DNA of 24,839 bases from a virus. The notes under the pieces are model-generated. The model saw nothing but the letters and a program-made list of their open reading frames with translations. It was not told the origin of the DNA and did no database searches. A program made the translations under genes and the position numbers. The stretch covers positions 1-24,839 of IMG/VR virus record IMGVR_UViG_3300020157_000013; one strand, 5' to 3'. This document shows positions 12,380-21,309 of this stretch, piece after piece. How positions within the stretch are numbered: the first letter of the stretch is position 1; each line of letters opens with the position of its first letter.

Positions 12380-14880
12380 TGAATGTCGTTGATTCGCTCA
12401 TCGTAACGCTTCAGTTAGACGCAAGCGGGTTCAATAAACGAATCCAAGACACTACAGACGCGCTTGACAAGCTGGAAAAGCAAGGCGCGAAGGGGTCAGC
12501 CTTCACCGCATTACAACGTAACCAGAAGGCTGCATTAGCCGCCGTTGAAGCGCACAAGAAAGCACTCGAAGAACTCAAGAAAAAACAGGCCGAACTCGCA
12601 GGCATGTATCAGAAAAATTCTGATGACAGTTTTAACCGTCAAAAGAAAATTGCCGACATGAAAAAACAGCTTGTCAGCAATGTTAAAAATCACCTACCGA
12701 TTACTTTTCTTAGCCGCGATATTAATAAGGCAGAAGCGGACGCAAAAAACCAGGATGAAAAAGACGAACAACGTCAGAACAAAGCCAATGAAGGCATAGC
12801 CAAGCATACTGAAGCGGTTGAAGCCTCACAAAAGAAAGCCAACGAAGCGTTAAGCAAGCAAGAGGACGGCTTAAAGAAGCTCGACACCACATCAAGCAAG
12901 ACGCTCAAGAACATGGAGCATCAGGGCAAGAGTGCGGCCAATGCGTTAAATAAAATCAAGTATGAGGTTTTCGCCTTAACATCCGCATTTATTGGAATGA
13001 ACAAGATAATGTCCTTTATCTCGGATCAAACCAGTAAAGGCTTTGCACTGGGCAACCTTGCCAAGAATATCAATATTGATGTAAAAACGCTCTCAGCGTG
13101 GGAAAACATCGCAGAAAAGTACGGCGCGACCGCGCAGGACGTGGCGCAGTCGTTTAGTGAGGTATCAGCCGGTTATGAGGCGGCTGTTATGGGCGGGGAC
13201 GTTTCCGATGAAATTGGCTTCTTATCACGCTATGTCAGTTTAAAAGATTCTGAAGGGAAACGCCGCGACTTAGAGGCCGTCATGCTGGATGCGGCCACGT
13301 TCCTACAGAAAACAGAAAAAGAATCCGGCAGGGAGAAAGCCGTCTGGTTTGGAAAGAAATTCGGCTTTAATGAGGGCATGACGAATACCCTACTGGGTAT
13401 CACCCCTAAAGAATTAGAGGCACAGAAAAAACGCAACGCAGCTAACGAGGAAGATAAAAAGGCAACAGAAGCACGGGCGGCGGCCTGGTCAAAGATAACC
13501 GATGTTTTTGAACGCTTTGGGCTAACGCTACTCACCACCGTTACGCCTGTCTTTACCGATTTAGCCGCCAGATTTACAAAATGGGCCGCATCTGAGGACG
13601 GGCAAAAATGGCTAAAAAAGGTAACAGACGGCTTTGAGCAGTTAATCATTAAGTTACGTGATTTAGACTGGAATAAGTTTAGGGAGGAAGCCGGTAAAGT
13701 TTGGGATGGCTTTGTTCATGCTGTTGGCGGGATTAATGATTTAATTGAAGCGGTCGGCGGACTCAGTAACGCACTAATAATTTTATTTGCCTTATTTGTA
13801 GCAGATAAGGCTATAAAACTCTTGAGCTTTTTAGGATTTTTAGCTGGATTCACACCGATTGGCAGGATGGCCAAGCTAATAGCCCTGTTAGCGGCAGGAA
13901 TTGGCGGCGCGGCGATTACCCGCGAGCTACTTAAGGCCGATGAAGGCGAAGAAACACCGGGCGCACCGGCCAAGAAGAAAGGCGGATTAACCGCTAAAGG
14001 CGTATTAACATCTATCTGGACAGTGCTTTCGGGTATCTCTGAAACGATTATTAATATCGCGGGCGGCGTGGCGCATAACATAGCCGCACCTAAAGATTTG
14101 TTTGGCCGTCAGAAAAAAGCCATTGATATTCTTAAGCAGGAAGGCATGACGCAGGCCGAAGCCGAAGCCTTTACCATCTCGGCAGTTCGTGAAAGCCATT
14201 TAATACCCACGGCTAAAAGCGATAATAGCACGTCTTATGGCGTCGGCCAGTGGCTTAAAAAAAGACAAAAAGACTATGAGAAGAAATATGGACACTCTAT
14301 GCAATCGGTTACGGATGAACGTCAAGCCTTTGATGAACAATTCAGGTTCATGGCATGGGAAGCTAAAAATACAGAAAGTGGCGGCTTTAACAAGATACAG
14401 GCCAACCCCACGGCAGAAGCTGTGACGGAGCATTATTTCCGTCCCGCTAAAGAGAACAGGGCAAAAGACTGGGCGAAAGATGCCATTAACCGAAAAAACT
14501 ATGAAGAAAATTCTCGCAACGCCTTAATTAATCCTAATAAATTGGGTGAAAACTCGCCAGAAACCAAGAAAAACAAGCAGGCAACGATTAACTGGGCCAA
14601 GACTCAGCAGGAAGGTGACAGAGACAAAACTCAGCAGGAAGGTGATAGGACGTTAGACAAGCGTTATTTTGGCATAAACTCGCCAGAGGCTAAAGACATT
14701 AAAAACAACCTGAACGGCGCGAATATCCCGACAGCGAACCGGACACAATCGCAGTCTGTAACCATTGGTAATGTTGTGGTGAACACGCGGGCAACGGATG
14801 CAGTCGCCATCTCAAAAGACATAGCAGGCGCGTTAAAGCACCAGCTATTTGCCGCTAACGCGAACACGGCCTTTGTATGA
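12379..14880 (+). CDS. Tail tape measure protein with lysozyme-like C-terminal domain
   Basis: 833 residues from GTG 12379, which shares a base with the chaperone stop. It sets tail length and passes into the cell during infection. Residues 1-200 are charged coiled coil (KKALEELKKKQAEL and similar). About 464-520 is a strongly hydrophobic segment (ALIILFALFVADKAI...LIALLAAGIGG) suited to membrane insertion. Residues about 575-700 look like a tail-tip lysozyme domain. It has AFTISAVRESHL with a probable catalytic Glu605, then SYGVGQWLKKRQKDY and EQFRFMAWE, as in peptidoglycan-cleaving domains of this type. Near 741-758 the unit KTQQEGDR is duplicated in tandem. The rough rule of 0.15 nm per residue predicts a tail of about 110-125 nm. 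Confidence 0.88.
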   Translation: MNVVDSLIVTLQLDASGFNKRIQDTTDALDKLEKQGAKGSAFTALQRNQKAALAAVEAHKKALEELKKKQAELAGMYQKNSDDSFNRQKKIADMKKQLVSNVKNHLPITFLSRDINKAEADAKNQDEKDEQRQNKANEGIAKHTEAVEASQKKANEALSKQEDGLKKLDTTSSKTLKNMEHQGKSAANALNKIKYEVFALTSAFIGMNKIMSFISDQTSKGFALGNLAKNINIDVKTLSAWENIAEKYGATAQDVAQSFSEVSAGYEAAVMGGDVSDEIGFLSRYVSLKDSEGKRRDLEAVMLDAATFLQKTEKESGREKAVWFGKKFGFNEGMTNTLLGITPKELEAQKKRNAANEEDKKATEARAAAWSKITDVFERFGLTLLTTVTPVFTDLAARFTKWAASEDGQKWLKKVTDGFEQLIIKLRDLDWNKFREEAGKVWDGFVHAVGGINDLIEAVGGLSNALIILFALFVADKAIKLLSFLGFLAGFTPIGRMAKLIALLAAGIGGAAITRELLKADEGEETPGAPAKKKGGLTAKGVLTSIWTVLSGISETIINIAGGVAHNIAAPKDLFGRQKKAIDILKQEGMTQAEAEAFTISAVRESHLIPTAKSDNSTSYGVGQWLKKRQKDYEKKYGHSMQSVTDERQAFDEQFRFMAWEAKNTESGGFNKIQANPTAEAVTEHYFRPAKENRAKDWAKDAINRKNYEENSRNALINPNKLGENSPETKKNKQATINWAKTQQEGDRDKTQQEGDRTLDKRYFGINSPEAKDIKNNLNGANIPTANRTQSQSVTIGNVVVNTRATDAVAISKDIAGALKHQLFAANANTAFV
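14599..14652 (+). repeat. 27-base in-frame tandem duplication in the tape measure gene
   Basis: Two units of 27 bases (14599-14625 and 14626-14652) differ at only a few positions and encode KTQQEGDR twice, each followed by D or T. The near identity suggests a recent slippage event in a linker between the lysozyme-like domain and the C-terminal tail. Confidence 0.8.
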
Positions 14881-15539
14881 GTTTCGGTGTACCGCCACTT
14901 TATAACAAAACAGCCAATGTTTTAAACATTGTCACGCTAGTGACAGCAGACGCTATTTTAGTGTTGCGACAATTTCAGTTGCCCGTCTGGGGGATTTATC
15001 AAACCTCAATTAAGCCGCCGCTACTCGCCAATTTTTTGCCGGTTATCGTTCCGGATTCCATTGTCTCAGTGGATTATGAAAAGGAATGGGCAGTGGCTAA
15101 TTATCCGGTTGAACAGGGCCAGTTTGCCACCTTTAACAAGGTCAATACCCCCTATCACAGCGCCGTGTGCATGTCCTTTAGCGGCCATAAGAAAGGCTTT
15201 AGTGCGTTAATACCCAGCTTTGGCACCGTGGGCCTTGCGGCTAAAACGGAAGCCTTAATCAAGTTGGATGAAATGGCCGCTTCGCTCGAACTCTATGACA
15301 TTGTGACCCCGGAGCGCGTTTACCGAAATGCCAACATCATGGGCATTAACTACCGGCGTGACGCGGAAGAAGGTGCGAGTATGCTGGTCATCGAGGTTAT
15401 TTTCGTCGAAGTGTTAGTTACAGCAGAATCCAGTTTTAGCACAACAAAGAACCCAGACAGTGCGAACCCGACACACAATGGCGATGCTAAAACGACAACG
15501 AATGCAAATGCTAATTTTAATATTGTTAGACTGAGATAA
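14877..15539 (+). CDS. Baseplate / Dit-like tail protein
   Basis: 220 residues, ATG overlapping the tape measure stop (ATGA). The region PDSIVSVDYEKEWAVANYPV followed by EQGQFATFNKVNTPY (about 59-95) is the hallmark of the N-terminal Dit-like domain of myophage baseplates, where the protein joins the tube end to the hub. Then come a helix (KTEALIKLDEMAASL), YDIVTPERVYRNANIMGINYRR, and a strand ASMLVIEVIFVEVLV. The final 40 residues (Ser/Asn/Thr rich) look disordered. Position directly after the tape measure agrees. Confidence 0.75.
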   Translation: MSFGVPPLYNKTANVLNIVTLVTADAILVLRQFQLPVWGIYQTSIKPPLLANFLPVIVPDSIVSVDYEKEWAVANYPVEQGQFATFNKVNTPYHSAVCMSFSGHKKGFSALIPSFGTVGLAAKTEALIKLDEMAASLELYDIVTPERVYRNANIMGINYRRDAEEGASMLVIEVIFVEVLVTAESSFSTTKNPDSANPTHNGDAKTTTNANANFNIVRLR

Positions 15540-15832
15540 TGGAACTTATCCCGATAGCCGATACCGCTACGCAATCATTCACGGTTACACTGACCAGGCA
15601 GTCGTGTTCTATTAATTTGTATCAGCGTTCAAGCGGGTTTTATTGTGATGTTTATGTTAATAATACGCTGGTTATCGGCGGCGTAGTGTGTGAAAACCTA
15701 AATAAAATTGTCAGAGATAAATGCTTGGGCTTTATAGGCGATGTGTTTTTTTATGATACGCAAGGCACAGATAACCCCAGTTTCCCAGGACTCGGTACAC
15801 GCTTCCAGTTTCTTTATGGGGTAAGCCTATGA
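15539..15832 (+). CDS. Baseplate plug protein (Pam3 gp18-like)
   Basis: 97 residues, an all-beta small protein. The order of elements (SFTVTLTRQSCSINLYQRSSG, FYCDVYVNNTLVIGGV, a central LNKI turn, then DVFFYDTQG and FPGLGTRFQFLYG) matches the phage baseplate plug family typified by gp18 of cyanophage Pam3. In Pam3 this protein helps close the baseplate around the hub. The ATG shares a base with the preceding stop (TAATG) and the stop overlaps the ATG of the hub gene. Confidence 0.75.
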   Translation: MELIPIADTATQSFTVTLTRQSCSINLYQRSSGFYCDVYVNNTLVIGGVVCENLNKIVRDKCLGFIGDVFFYDTQGTDNPSFPGLGTRFQFLYGVSL

Positions 15833-16713
15833 GCTTCATACGGCGCAAGATAAAGGTTATCTTTGAGATGACACCTCAAGGATCAACGGATATAAACAGA
15901 GTTGAAATTGTTGACCACAGAACCATAGCCAATGTACAAACATCAGGACTAGATCAGCTTGGACAGTTAAACTTACAGATATTTGGCTTGACGCAGACGG
16001 TTATGAATCAATTAACAGTAGTTGCTTTATTACCAACGATTGCCACTAATACCGTCATCGTTATGGCGGGCGATGCTGATAGTTACTCACAAGTCTATTA
16101 TGGCAATATTTCGTCATCCTATGCCGACTACACCAACTCACCGGACGTTTATTTATCTGTCGTCGCTAAATCGGTCGGGGCATTGGCCGCCAGTAATGAC
16201 CCGTCATCCCCCTTTCCTGGTCAGGTCAGCGCTATTGATATGCTGAGGACGTTGACGGGAAAAATGGGCATTAACTTTGTCCCCAACAAAACTATGCCTA
16301 GTTACATTCTAAGTGACTCAACCTATAACGGCTCTTATTTACAGCAAGCTAAACAGATTATGAAAGATGCTGGCATTGCTAACAATAATTTTGAACTAGC
16401 GACTTTAGCTATTTGGCCGATGGGTGAGGTCAGAGATGGGCCTATTGCCTTAATATCACCAGAAACGGGTATGGTGGGCTATCCGACTTATACGCTCATT
16501 GGGGTTTTAGTCACCACGGTTTATAATCCGTCGCTTATTTTTGGGGGTTCTGTTGAAATAAAGTCTAGCTATGAACCCGTTGTTATTCCTACTGGCGGGC
16601 AATGGCAAATCAACTCAATGACTCACACGCTCACATCAGAAGTCCCAGGCGGGCCGTGGTTTACGCAGATTGAAGCCGTTAATTTAAAAGGCCCACTGGC
16701 GACACCGAAATGA
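15829..16713 (+). CDS. Baseplate hub protein (gp27-like)
   Basis: 294 residues. The N-terminal RRKIKVIFEMT strand and RTIANVQTSGLDQLGQLNLQIFGL, then a MNQL...GNISSSYADYTNSPDVYLSVVAKS region, fit the hub-type proteins that form the ring holding the spike. The middle (SAIDMLRTLTGKMGINFVPN, about 142-161, and NNNFELATLAIWPMG) and the end (QWQINSMTHTLTSEVPGGPWF) are also typical of phage hub proteins. It starts 4 bases inside the plug gene and its end overlaps the spike gene by 4 bases. Confidence 0.75.
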   Translation: MSFIRRKIKVIFEMTPQGSTDINRVEIVDHRTIANVQTSGLDQLGQLNLQIFGLTQTVMNQLTVVALLPTIATNTVIVMAGDADSYSQVYYGNISSSYADYTNSPDVYLSVVAKSVGALAASNDPSSPFPGQVSAIDMLRTLTGKMGINFVPNKTMPSYILSDSTYNGSYLQQAKQIMKDAGIANNNFELATLAIWPMGEVRDGPIALISPETGMVGYPTYTLIGVLVTTVYNPSLIFGGSVEIKSSYEPVVIPTGGQWQINSMTHTLTSEVPGGPWFTQIEAVNLKGPLATPK

Positions 16714-17447
16714 CAAAATCCATAGGCCAACAATTTCCATCCACGGCAACGACAGAATATGATTCACTTAACTTTATCGTGAATCAGCTTATTTCTAATC
16801 TATCCACTTGCACACTCGCTCAGGTGACAGCGACCACCCGCACCGGGTTACTTGAGCGTGTCGGATTCGTTGACGTGCAGCCACTCGTCCATTTGATTAA
16901 TGGCAACAAGGACATCATGCCCAATGCCAGATTATCTAATCTTCCGGTATTCAGGCTTCAATCGGGAAGCAACGCGGTTATTATCGACCCGGAGATAGGC
17001 GACATCGGCATAGTTGTATTCGCCTCGCGTGATATAAGCTCCGTTAAAGTCAACGCTATCGCAGACAATAACAAGGCCGCTTCACAGCCGGGCAGTTTCC
17101 GTCGCTATTCGCTCTCGGACGGGCTGTATATCGGCGGGGTATTGAACACCATACCGACCCAGTATATCCGCTATAACAATACGGACGGAATAACGATTCA
17201 CTCACCTGTTAAGATTACCATTAACGCGCCGGAGGTTGTTGTGCAAGGAACCACCAAAGTGACTGTTACCTCGCCCGATGTGGCGATAGTGGCCTCGACA
17301 AAAATGACCATCAACGCGCCGACGCTTGGCATAACGGGGGACACCACCTTTACGGGCACGGTGGTCGCAAACGGAAAAATCGTGGATGAACGCCACACCC
17401 ATAGCGGCGTACAATCAGGCACAGGAACCACGGGGCCGGTAAGCTGA
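16710..17447 (+). CDS. Membrane-puncturing spike (Gp138 family)
   Basis: 245 residues. The N-terminal half is the Gp138 OB-fold domain: TRTGLLERVGFVDVQPLVHL, the LSNLPVFRLQSGSNAVIIDPEIGDIGIVVFASRD block, then RRYSLSDGLYIGG. The second half is a regular series of short strands with VxITINAP / VTVTSPDVAI / MTINAPTLGI repeats, the three-stranded helix of a spike. Near the tip, H229-T-H231 is the HxH pair known from the phage P2 spike, where three chains bind a metal ion. The protein pierces the outer membrane when the sheath contracts. Confidence 0.85.
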   Translation: MTKSIGQQFPSTATTEYDSLNFIVNQLISNLSTCTLAQVTATTRTGLLERVGFVDVQPLVHLINGNKDIMPNARLSNLPVFRLQSGSNAVIIDPEIGDIGIVVFASRDISSVKVNAIADNNKAASQPGSFRRYSLSDGLYIGGVLNTIPTQYIRYNNTDGITIHSPVKITINAPEVVVQGTTKVTVTSPDVAIVASTKMTINAPTLGITGDTTFTGTVVANGKIVDERHTHSGVQSGTGTTGPVS

Positions 17448-17797
17448 TGCACACCTTATACATGACACAGCCAGGCTATGATTTAACGCTCGATTCCAGC
17501 CGCAATATTGCCATGGCTTCAGAACCGTATGCACTCGCTCAGGATGCTGCCAGCGCAATCAGGACGTTCAAGGGGGAGGTGTATTACAATACGTTATTAG
17601 GCGTACCCTACTTTGAATCCATTCTAAACCATGCGCCGCCGCTTGAGTTTTGCCGCTCTGAGTTTATCGCCGCCGCCATGACCGTACCCGGCGTATTGGG
17701 CGCACGGGTGTTTTTTACCGCGTTTACAGAACGGCAACTTAGCGGGCAGGTGCAAATCACCTCTTCGGCTGGGGTTGTTGTGGCATTAGGATTTTAA
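17447..17797 (+). CDS. Baseplate wedge protein, GPW/gp25-like
   Basis: 116 residues with the gp25 pattern: YDLTLDSSRNIAMASEPYALAQDAASAIRTFKGE and YYNTLLGVPYFESILN, then the SEFIAAAMTVPGVLGARV helix-strand. Gp25-like proteins bind sheath and wedge and start sheath assembly. The start codon overlaps the spike stop (TGATG). The next gene, J-like, begins one base after its stop, the usual W-J pair. Confidence 0.88.
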   Translation: MHTLYMTQPGYDLTLDSSRNIAMASEPYALAQDAASAIRTFKGEVYYNTLLGVPYFESILNHAPPLEFCRSEFIAAAMTVPGVLGARVFFTAFTERQLSGQVQITSSAGVVVALGF

Positions 17798-17798
17798 G

Positions 17799-19217
17799 AT
17801 GACAACGAACGTCCCGGCTCCAACATTCGGCGCTAACGGCTTTATTGCACCGCTGGAATCGGCTATTTTAGCAGGCGCACAGGCGGACTTAAATCAAGCC
17901 TTTGGCGGCAATCTTAACCCGGCGCTTAACACCCCACAGGGACAGCTTGCCAGCTCTCTCACGGCCATTATCGCGCAGACGGACAGCGAATTTTTAGCCC
18001 TGTCAAATGGTGTTGACCCCGCCTATGCAGCCGGTCGTATGCAGGATGCTATCGGTAGAATCTATTTTTTAACGCGGATTCCAGCCAGTTCAACCACGGT
18101 TACAGTCAGATGCACGGGCGCGGTCGGCACCGTGATTCCAGTGGGTTCAATGGTCAGTGATGCAGCCGGTAATCTCTACACCAGCCTTGCAGCAGGCACC
18201 ATTCCCATTGCCGGATTTATTGATATTGTCTTTTCAAGTGTTCTAACCGGGCCTATTGCGTGTCCTATTGGCTATATAACGGCTATTTATCAAGCCATTA
18301 TCGGCTGGGATAGGGTTGAAAATTTAGCCGCAGGCACACCCGGAACAGACGTGGAAAGCCGCGCTGACTTTGAATTTAGACGGGAATTATCGGTCGCCAT
18401 GAACGCGCAGGGGACGCTGGATGCGATTCTCGGCACCGTTTTACAGGTCGCTAATGTCCTCGATGCTTACGGGACGGAAAATGTAACCTCGATTCAATCA
18501 GGCGCACAGGTGATAGGCACGATAGCCACTACCGTTTTAACCGTGTCGGCAGTTGCCAGTGGCACATTAGCCGTGGGCGATATGGTGATTGGTGCAGGCA
18601 TTGAACAAGGGACATTTATCAGCTCGCTAGGCACCGGGACGGGCGGCACCGGCACGTATAATTTAAACCTCACGCATACCATTGGCGCACCGACGACTTT
18701 CGTTGTTGCTCAAGGTGGCGTAAGACTTAAAGCCCATTCCATTTATTTTGCGGTATATGGTGGGCTGGCGCAGTCCATCGGAAATGCCATCTGGCTCAAA
18801 AAAAGTCCAGGCTGCGATTATAACGGCAACACTACGGTAACGGTCACGGACTCAGGAAACGGCACTTATCAATTGCCCTATCCATCCTATACCGTACTAT
18901 TTCAGATACCTGCACCAGTCGCCATTAAGTTTGCCATCACCATGGCCACTAATGCACAAGTGCCTAATGATGCTATTGCGCAGGTACGCGACGCAGTATT
19001 GGCAACCTTTAACGGTTCCAGCGGAACTTCACGGGCGCGTATTGGAGCTGAGATTTATCATAGCTCATATTATTCTGCTATTTTTGCACTCGGACAATGG
19101 GTGCAGATATTTGAAATATTAGTGGGCGTCGGCACGGCAAACAGAACCTCGGTACTGATCGGAATCCACCAAGTTCCAACATTAACTAGCACCGACATAT
19201 CGGTCACTTTTTCTTAA
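17799..19217 (+). CDS. Baseplate J-like wedge protein with inserted module
   Basis: 472 residues. The J-type frame is plain: FIAPLESAILAGAQADLNQAFGG, TPQGQLASSLTAIIAQTDSEF, then YFLTRIPASSTTV, GTVIPVGSMVSDAAGNLY, ENLAAGTPGTDVESRADFEFRREL, the LDAILGTVLQVANVLDAYGTEN helix, GVRLKAHSIYFAVYGGLAQSIGNAIW and the C-terminal AQVRDAVLATFNGSSGTSRARIG. Between the two halves, about residues 233-305, sits a beta module with SAVASGTLAVGDMVIGAGI and GTGTGGTGTYNLNL. It is clearly the same module as in the cement protein. Most J proteins lack it. Confidence 0.88.
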   Translation: MTTNVPAPTFGANGFIAPLESAILAGAQADLNQAFGGNLNPALNTPQGQLASSLTAIIAQTDSEFLALSNGVDPAYAAGRMQDAIGRIYFLTRIPASSTTVTVRCTGAVGTVIPVGSMVSDAAGNLYTSLAAGTIPIAGFIDIVFSSVLTGPIACPIGYITAIYQAIIGWDRVENLAAGTPGTDVESRADFEFRRELSVAMNAQGTLDAILGTVLQVANVLDAYGTENVTSIQSGAQVIGTIATTVLTVSAVASGTLAVGDMVIGAGIEQGTFISSLGTGTGGTGTYNLNLTHTIGAPTTFVVAQGGVRLKAHSIYFAVYGGLAQSIGNAIWLKKSPGCDYNGNTTVTVTDSGNGTYQLPYPSYTVLFQIPAPVAIKFAITMATNAQVPNDAIAQVRDAVLATFNGSSGTSRARIGAEIYHSSYYSAIFALGQWVQIFEILVGVGTANRTSVLIGIHQVPTLTSTDISVTFS

Positions 19218-19231
19218 AATAGGATAACATC

Positions 19232-19822
19232 ATGAACACCAACACACAGCAATTCACCGACACCTACGCAGGTTCGCTTGGAACATCAGGCAGCTCTGAC
19301 TCTGGAATTTCAATGCATGGATGGTACAACGTCGTCTGCCATGATAGCGAAGGAAACCTTAAGTGGGAGGATGAGTTTCCAAATCTGATTACTACCGCAG
19401 GCCTTAAACTCGTCAATGACTCAATACTAAACGACACCTTGCCTGGTGCGGCTATTTTGGGACTAAAGGGCACCGGCACGGCGGCTAACACTGATACACA
19501 AAGTTCTCATGCGGGATGGCTTGAAGTAGGACTTACCAATCCTCCGCAATATAACATCGCCGCAGCCGTGGTGCGCGGATCGCCTGCATTCAGCGCGGCG
19601 ACCAATGCCAGCCCATCGGTAAAGACAACATCGTCGGCCATCGTATTCACCATCGTAACCACGGGCGGCACCGTAGCTGGTGCGTTTATTAACCTGGGCG
19701 GTACAACCACTATAGACAATCCCACCGGGATATTGTTTAGCGCGGGCGACTTCACTGCCGGGTCAAAAGTCGTGACGGTTGGCGATACGCTTTCAGTCAC
19801 CTATATTTTGAACGCGCAATAA
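19232..19822 (+). CDS. Short fibre-type tail protein
   Basis: 196 residues with an AGGATAAC ribosome site. It has YNVVCHDSEGNLKWEDEFPNL, TTAGLKLVNDSIL, then SHAGWLEVGLTNPPQYN and a beta-rich C-terminus ending FSAGDFTAGSKVVTVGDTLSVTYIL. This order of motifs is common in short tail proteins found next to fibre genes, where the last part resembles the tip of many phage structural proteins. A virion surface or fibre-network role is likely. Proof is lacking. Confidence 0.65.
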   Translation: MNTNTQQFTDTYAGSLGTSGSSDSGISMHGWYNVVCHDSEGNLKWEDEFPNLITTAGLKLVNDSILNDTLPGAAILGLKGTGTAANTDTQSSHAGWLEVGLTNPPQYNIAAAVVRGSPAFSAATNASPSVKTTSSAIVFTIVTTGGTVAGAFINLGGTTTIDNPTGILFSAGDFTAGSKVVTVGDTLSVTYILNAQ

Positions 19823-19828
19823 AATTAG

Positions 19829-21301
19829 ATGGCCTCGGTATTTGTTGAATTTGGCGTCCTGCCGTTTGGTGCAGCTCCGCCTTCCAACATAGCGCATGTT
19901 GTTTATGTAACTGAAACGCTTTCTGTATCGCAGACAAGCGACTCCGTTAAGGGCGTCCATGACAGCCAAACCGAGCATCTTACGCTTACTCCAGCGCCGG
20001 ATTCAGTAAAATCCACACAATCAAGCCTTTCGGAAACGATTAATGTAAGCGGCACTACGGCTATTTCAATTAGCCATTATGTTGCAAGCAGTAGTGAAAC
20101 ACTGGGTCTGTCAACTACGGCGTCCGTATCAAGAACAACTCCTCGAGGCATTAATGAGGCCATTGGCCTTTCGGCATCAGACACGGCAACCTTATTTGGC
20201 CATGCAACACAGGCAGAAACGCTTACCCTGACTCCGATTACTACGGTCGGCTCAATCTATAGCAATAACCTTCACCTGTCCGACAGCTCCGTTGTCAGTG
20301 CGCTGTTCCATGAGGCGGGCGCTGACACAATTGCCTTAAGCGGAACACAACAGGCAACCGCACAATTCCATGCCACAATCAGCGAGGCAATTGGACTTTC
20401 CTATTCCTTGGTGACTGGAAACCTAAGTTATGCGGATATAAATGAAACGCTTTTTTTATCTGGCAGTCCGGATAGTGTAGCTAACTATAATCTGACGCTG
20501 AATGAAACGCTTGGCCTTTATTCAAATCCGGATTATACAAAACATGATTTTGAAACATTTGCAGAAAATGTTTATCTAAGCGACAGTTACGATTGCGTAC
20601 ATTACCCAATGCGCTCGGTGTATTTATGGGAATCGGTCATCTCTCAATACGCCAATTCACCGACAATCCTGTCCATTTTAGATAGCTGGTCAGAATCAAT
20701 CGACCAGGCCATTAACATAGACAATTTTAGCCGTCTTGTATGGGACGTGTCCACGGCTGAAGGCTACGGGCTTGATGTCTGGGGGCGCATTGTCAATATA
20801 TCGAGGACTTTGCAACTCAGCCAACAACTGACCGGGCCGCGTTTCGGATTTACAGTCAATGCGGGTTCTGGCACGCAGACTTGGAAGGAATTTAACCAAG
20901 CGCCTTTTTTTAGCGGATTTGACCAGGCATCGTCTGTCAATTATGTGCTGCCTGACTTTGAGTACCGGCGTTTAATTATGGCGAAAGCTTATGCAAACAT
21001 ATCACGTGCAACTACACAGGATTATAACTACTTGCTCCGCTATCTTTTCCCGAACCGTGGCGACTGTTATGTGGTTGATAATTTGGACATGACCATCAGC
21101 CTTGTTTTTAAGTTTATACTCGATCCGTTTGAAGTTGCCATGCTACAACAGAGCGGCGTCTTTAAGCTGCCAACCGGGGTTGGCTTTAATGTCGCTGTGT
21201 CCTCGCTCAAAAAACTTAAGTTTTATGAAGCCGGTTTACCGCTTCAAAATTTCAACTCGACAACCACGACTAACCCGGATGCGGGTTATTTCAACCAATA
21301 G
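19829..21301 (+). CDS. DUF2612 baseplate protein with a repeat-rich N-terminal extension
   Basis: 490 residues. The C-terminal 220 or so are a DUF2612 domain: NSPTILSILDSWSESIDQAI, FSRLVWDVSTAEGYGLDVWG with RIVNISRTL, FGFTVNAGSGTQTW, FEYRRLIMAKAYANISRATT, YLLRYLFPNRGDCYVVD and QSGVFKLPTGVGFNV. DUF2612 proteins replace gpI of P2 as the fibre-attachment part of the baseplate and are usually only about 200 residues long. Residues about 25-260 are about twelve copies of a 20-residue repeat with the consensus SETLGLS-x(12-14). The start ATG 19829 has only a weak ribosome site. Confidence 0.8.
   Translation: MASVFVEFGVLPFGAAPPSNIAHVVYVTETLSVSQTSDSVKGVHDSQTEHLTLTPAPDSVKSTQSSLSETINVSGTTAISISHYVASSSETLGLSTTASVSRTTPRGINEAIGLSASDTATLFGHATQAETLTLTPITTVGSIYSNNLHLSDSSVVSALFHEAGADTIALSGTQQATAQFHATISEAIGLSYSLVTGNLSYADINETLFLSGSPDSVANYNLTLNETLGLYSNPDYTKHDFETFAENVYLSDSYDCVHYPMRSVYLWESVISQYANSPTILSILDSWSESIDQAINIDNFSRLVWDVSTAEGYGLDVWGRIVNISRTLQLSQQLTGPRFGFTVNAGSGTQTWKEFNQAPFFSGFDQASSVNYVLPDFEYRRLIMAKAYANISRATTQDYNYLLRYLFPNRGDCYVVDNLDMTISLVFKFILDPFEVAMLQQSGVFKLPTGVGFNVAVSSLKKLKFYEAGLPLQNFNSTTTTNPDAGYFNQ
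19908..20620 (+). repeat. About twelve tandem 20-residue repeats (coding)
   Basis: In the N-terminal part of the DUF2612 gene, (S/N)E(T/A)(L/I)xLS cores recur about every 60 bases: ETLSVS, EHLTLT, ETINVS, ETLGLS, EAIGLS, ETLTLT, LHLSDS, DTIALS, EAIGLS, ETLFLS, ETLGLY, ENVYLS. They have diverged at the DNA level, so the array is old. Such short alternating repeats suggest an extended beta structure. Confidence 0.8.
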
Positions 21302-21309
21302 GCCAGATT

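Noticed and set aside
13230-13649. A 139-codon leftward frame within the tape measure gene
   Set aside because: It lies entirely inside a well-supported gene on the other strand, is Ser/Phe-rich as expected of an antisense shadow and has no start signal.
19908-20620. Regular 60-base periodicity that might suggest a CRISPR or other DNA repeat array
   Set aside because: The periodicity is at the protein level only; DNA units are not identical and there are no spacers. It is a coding repeat.
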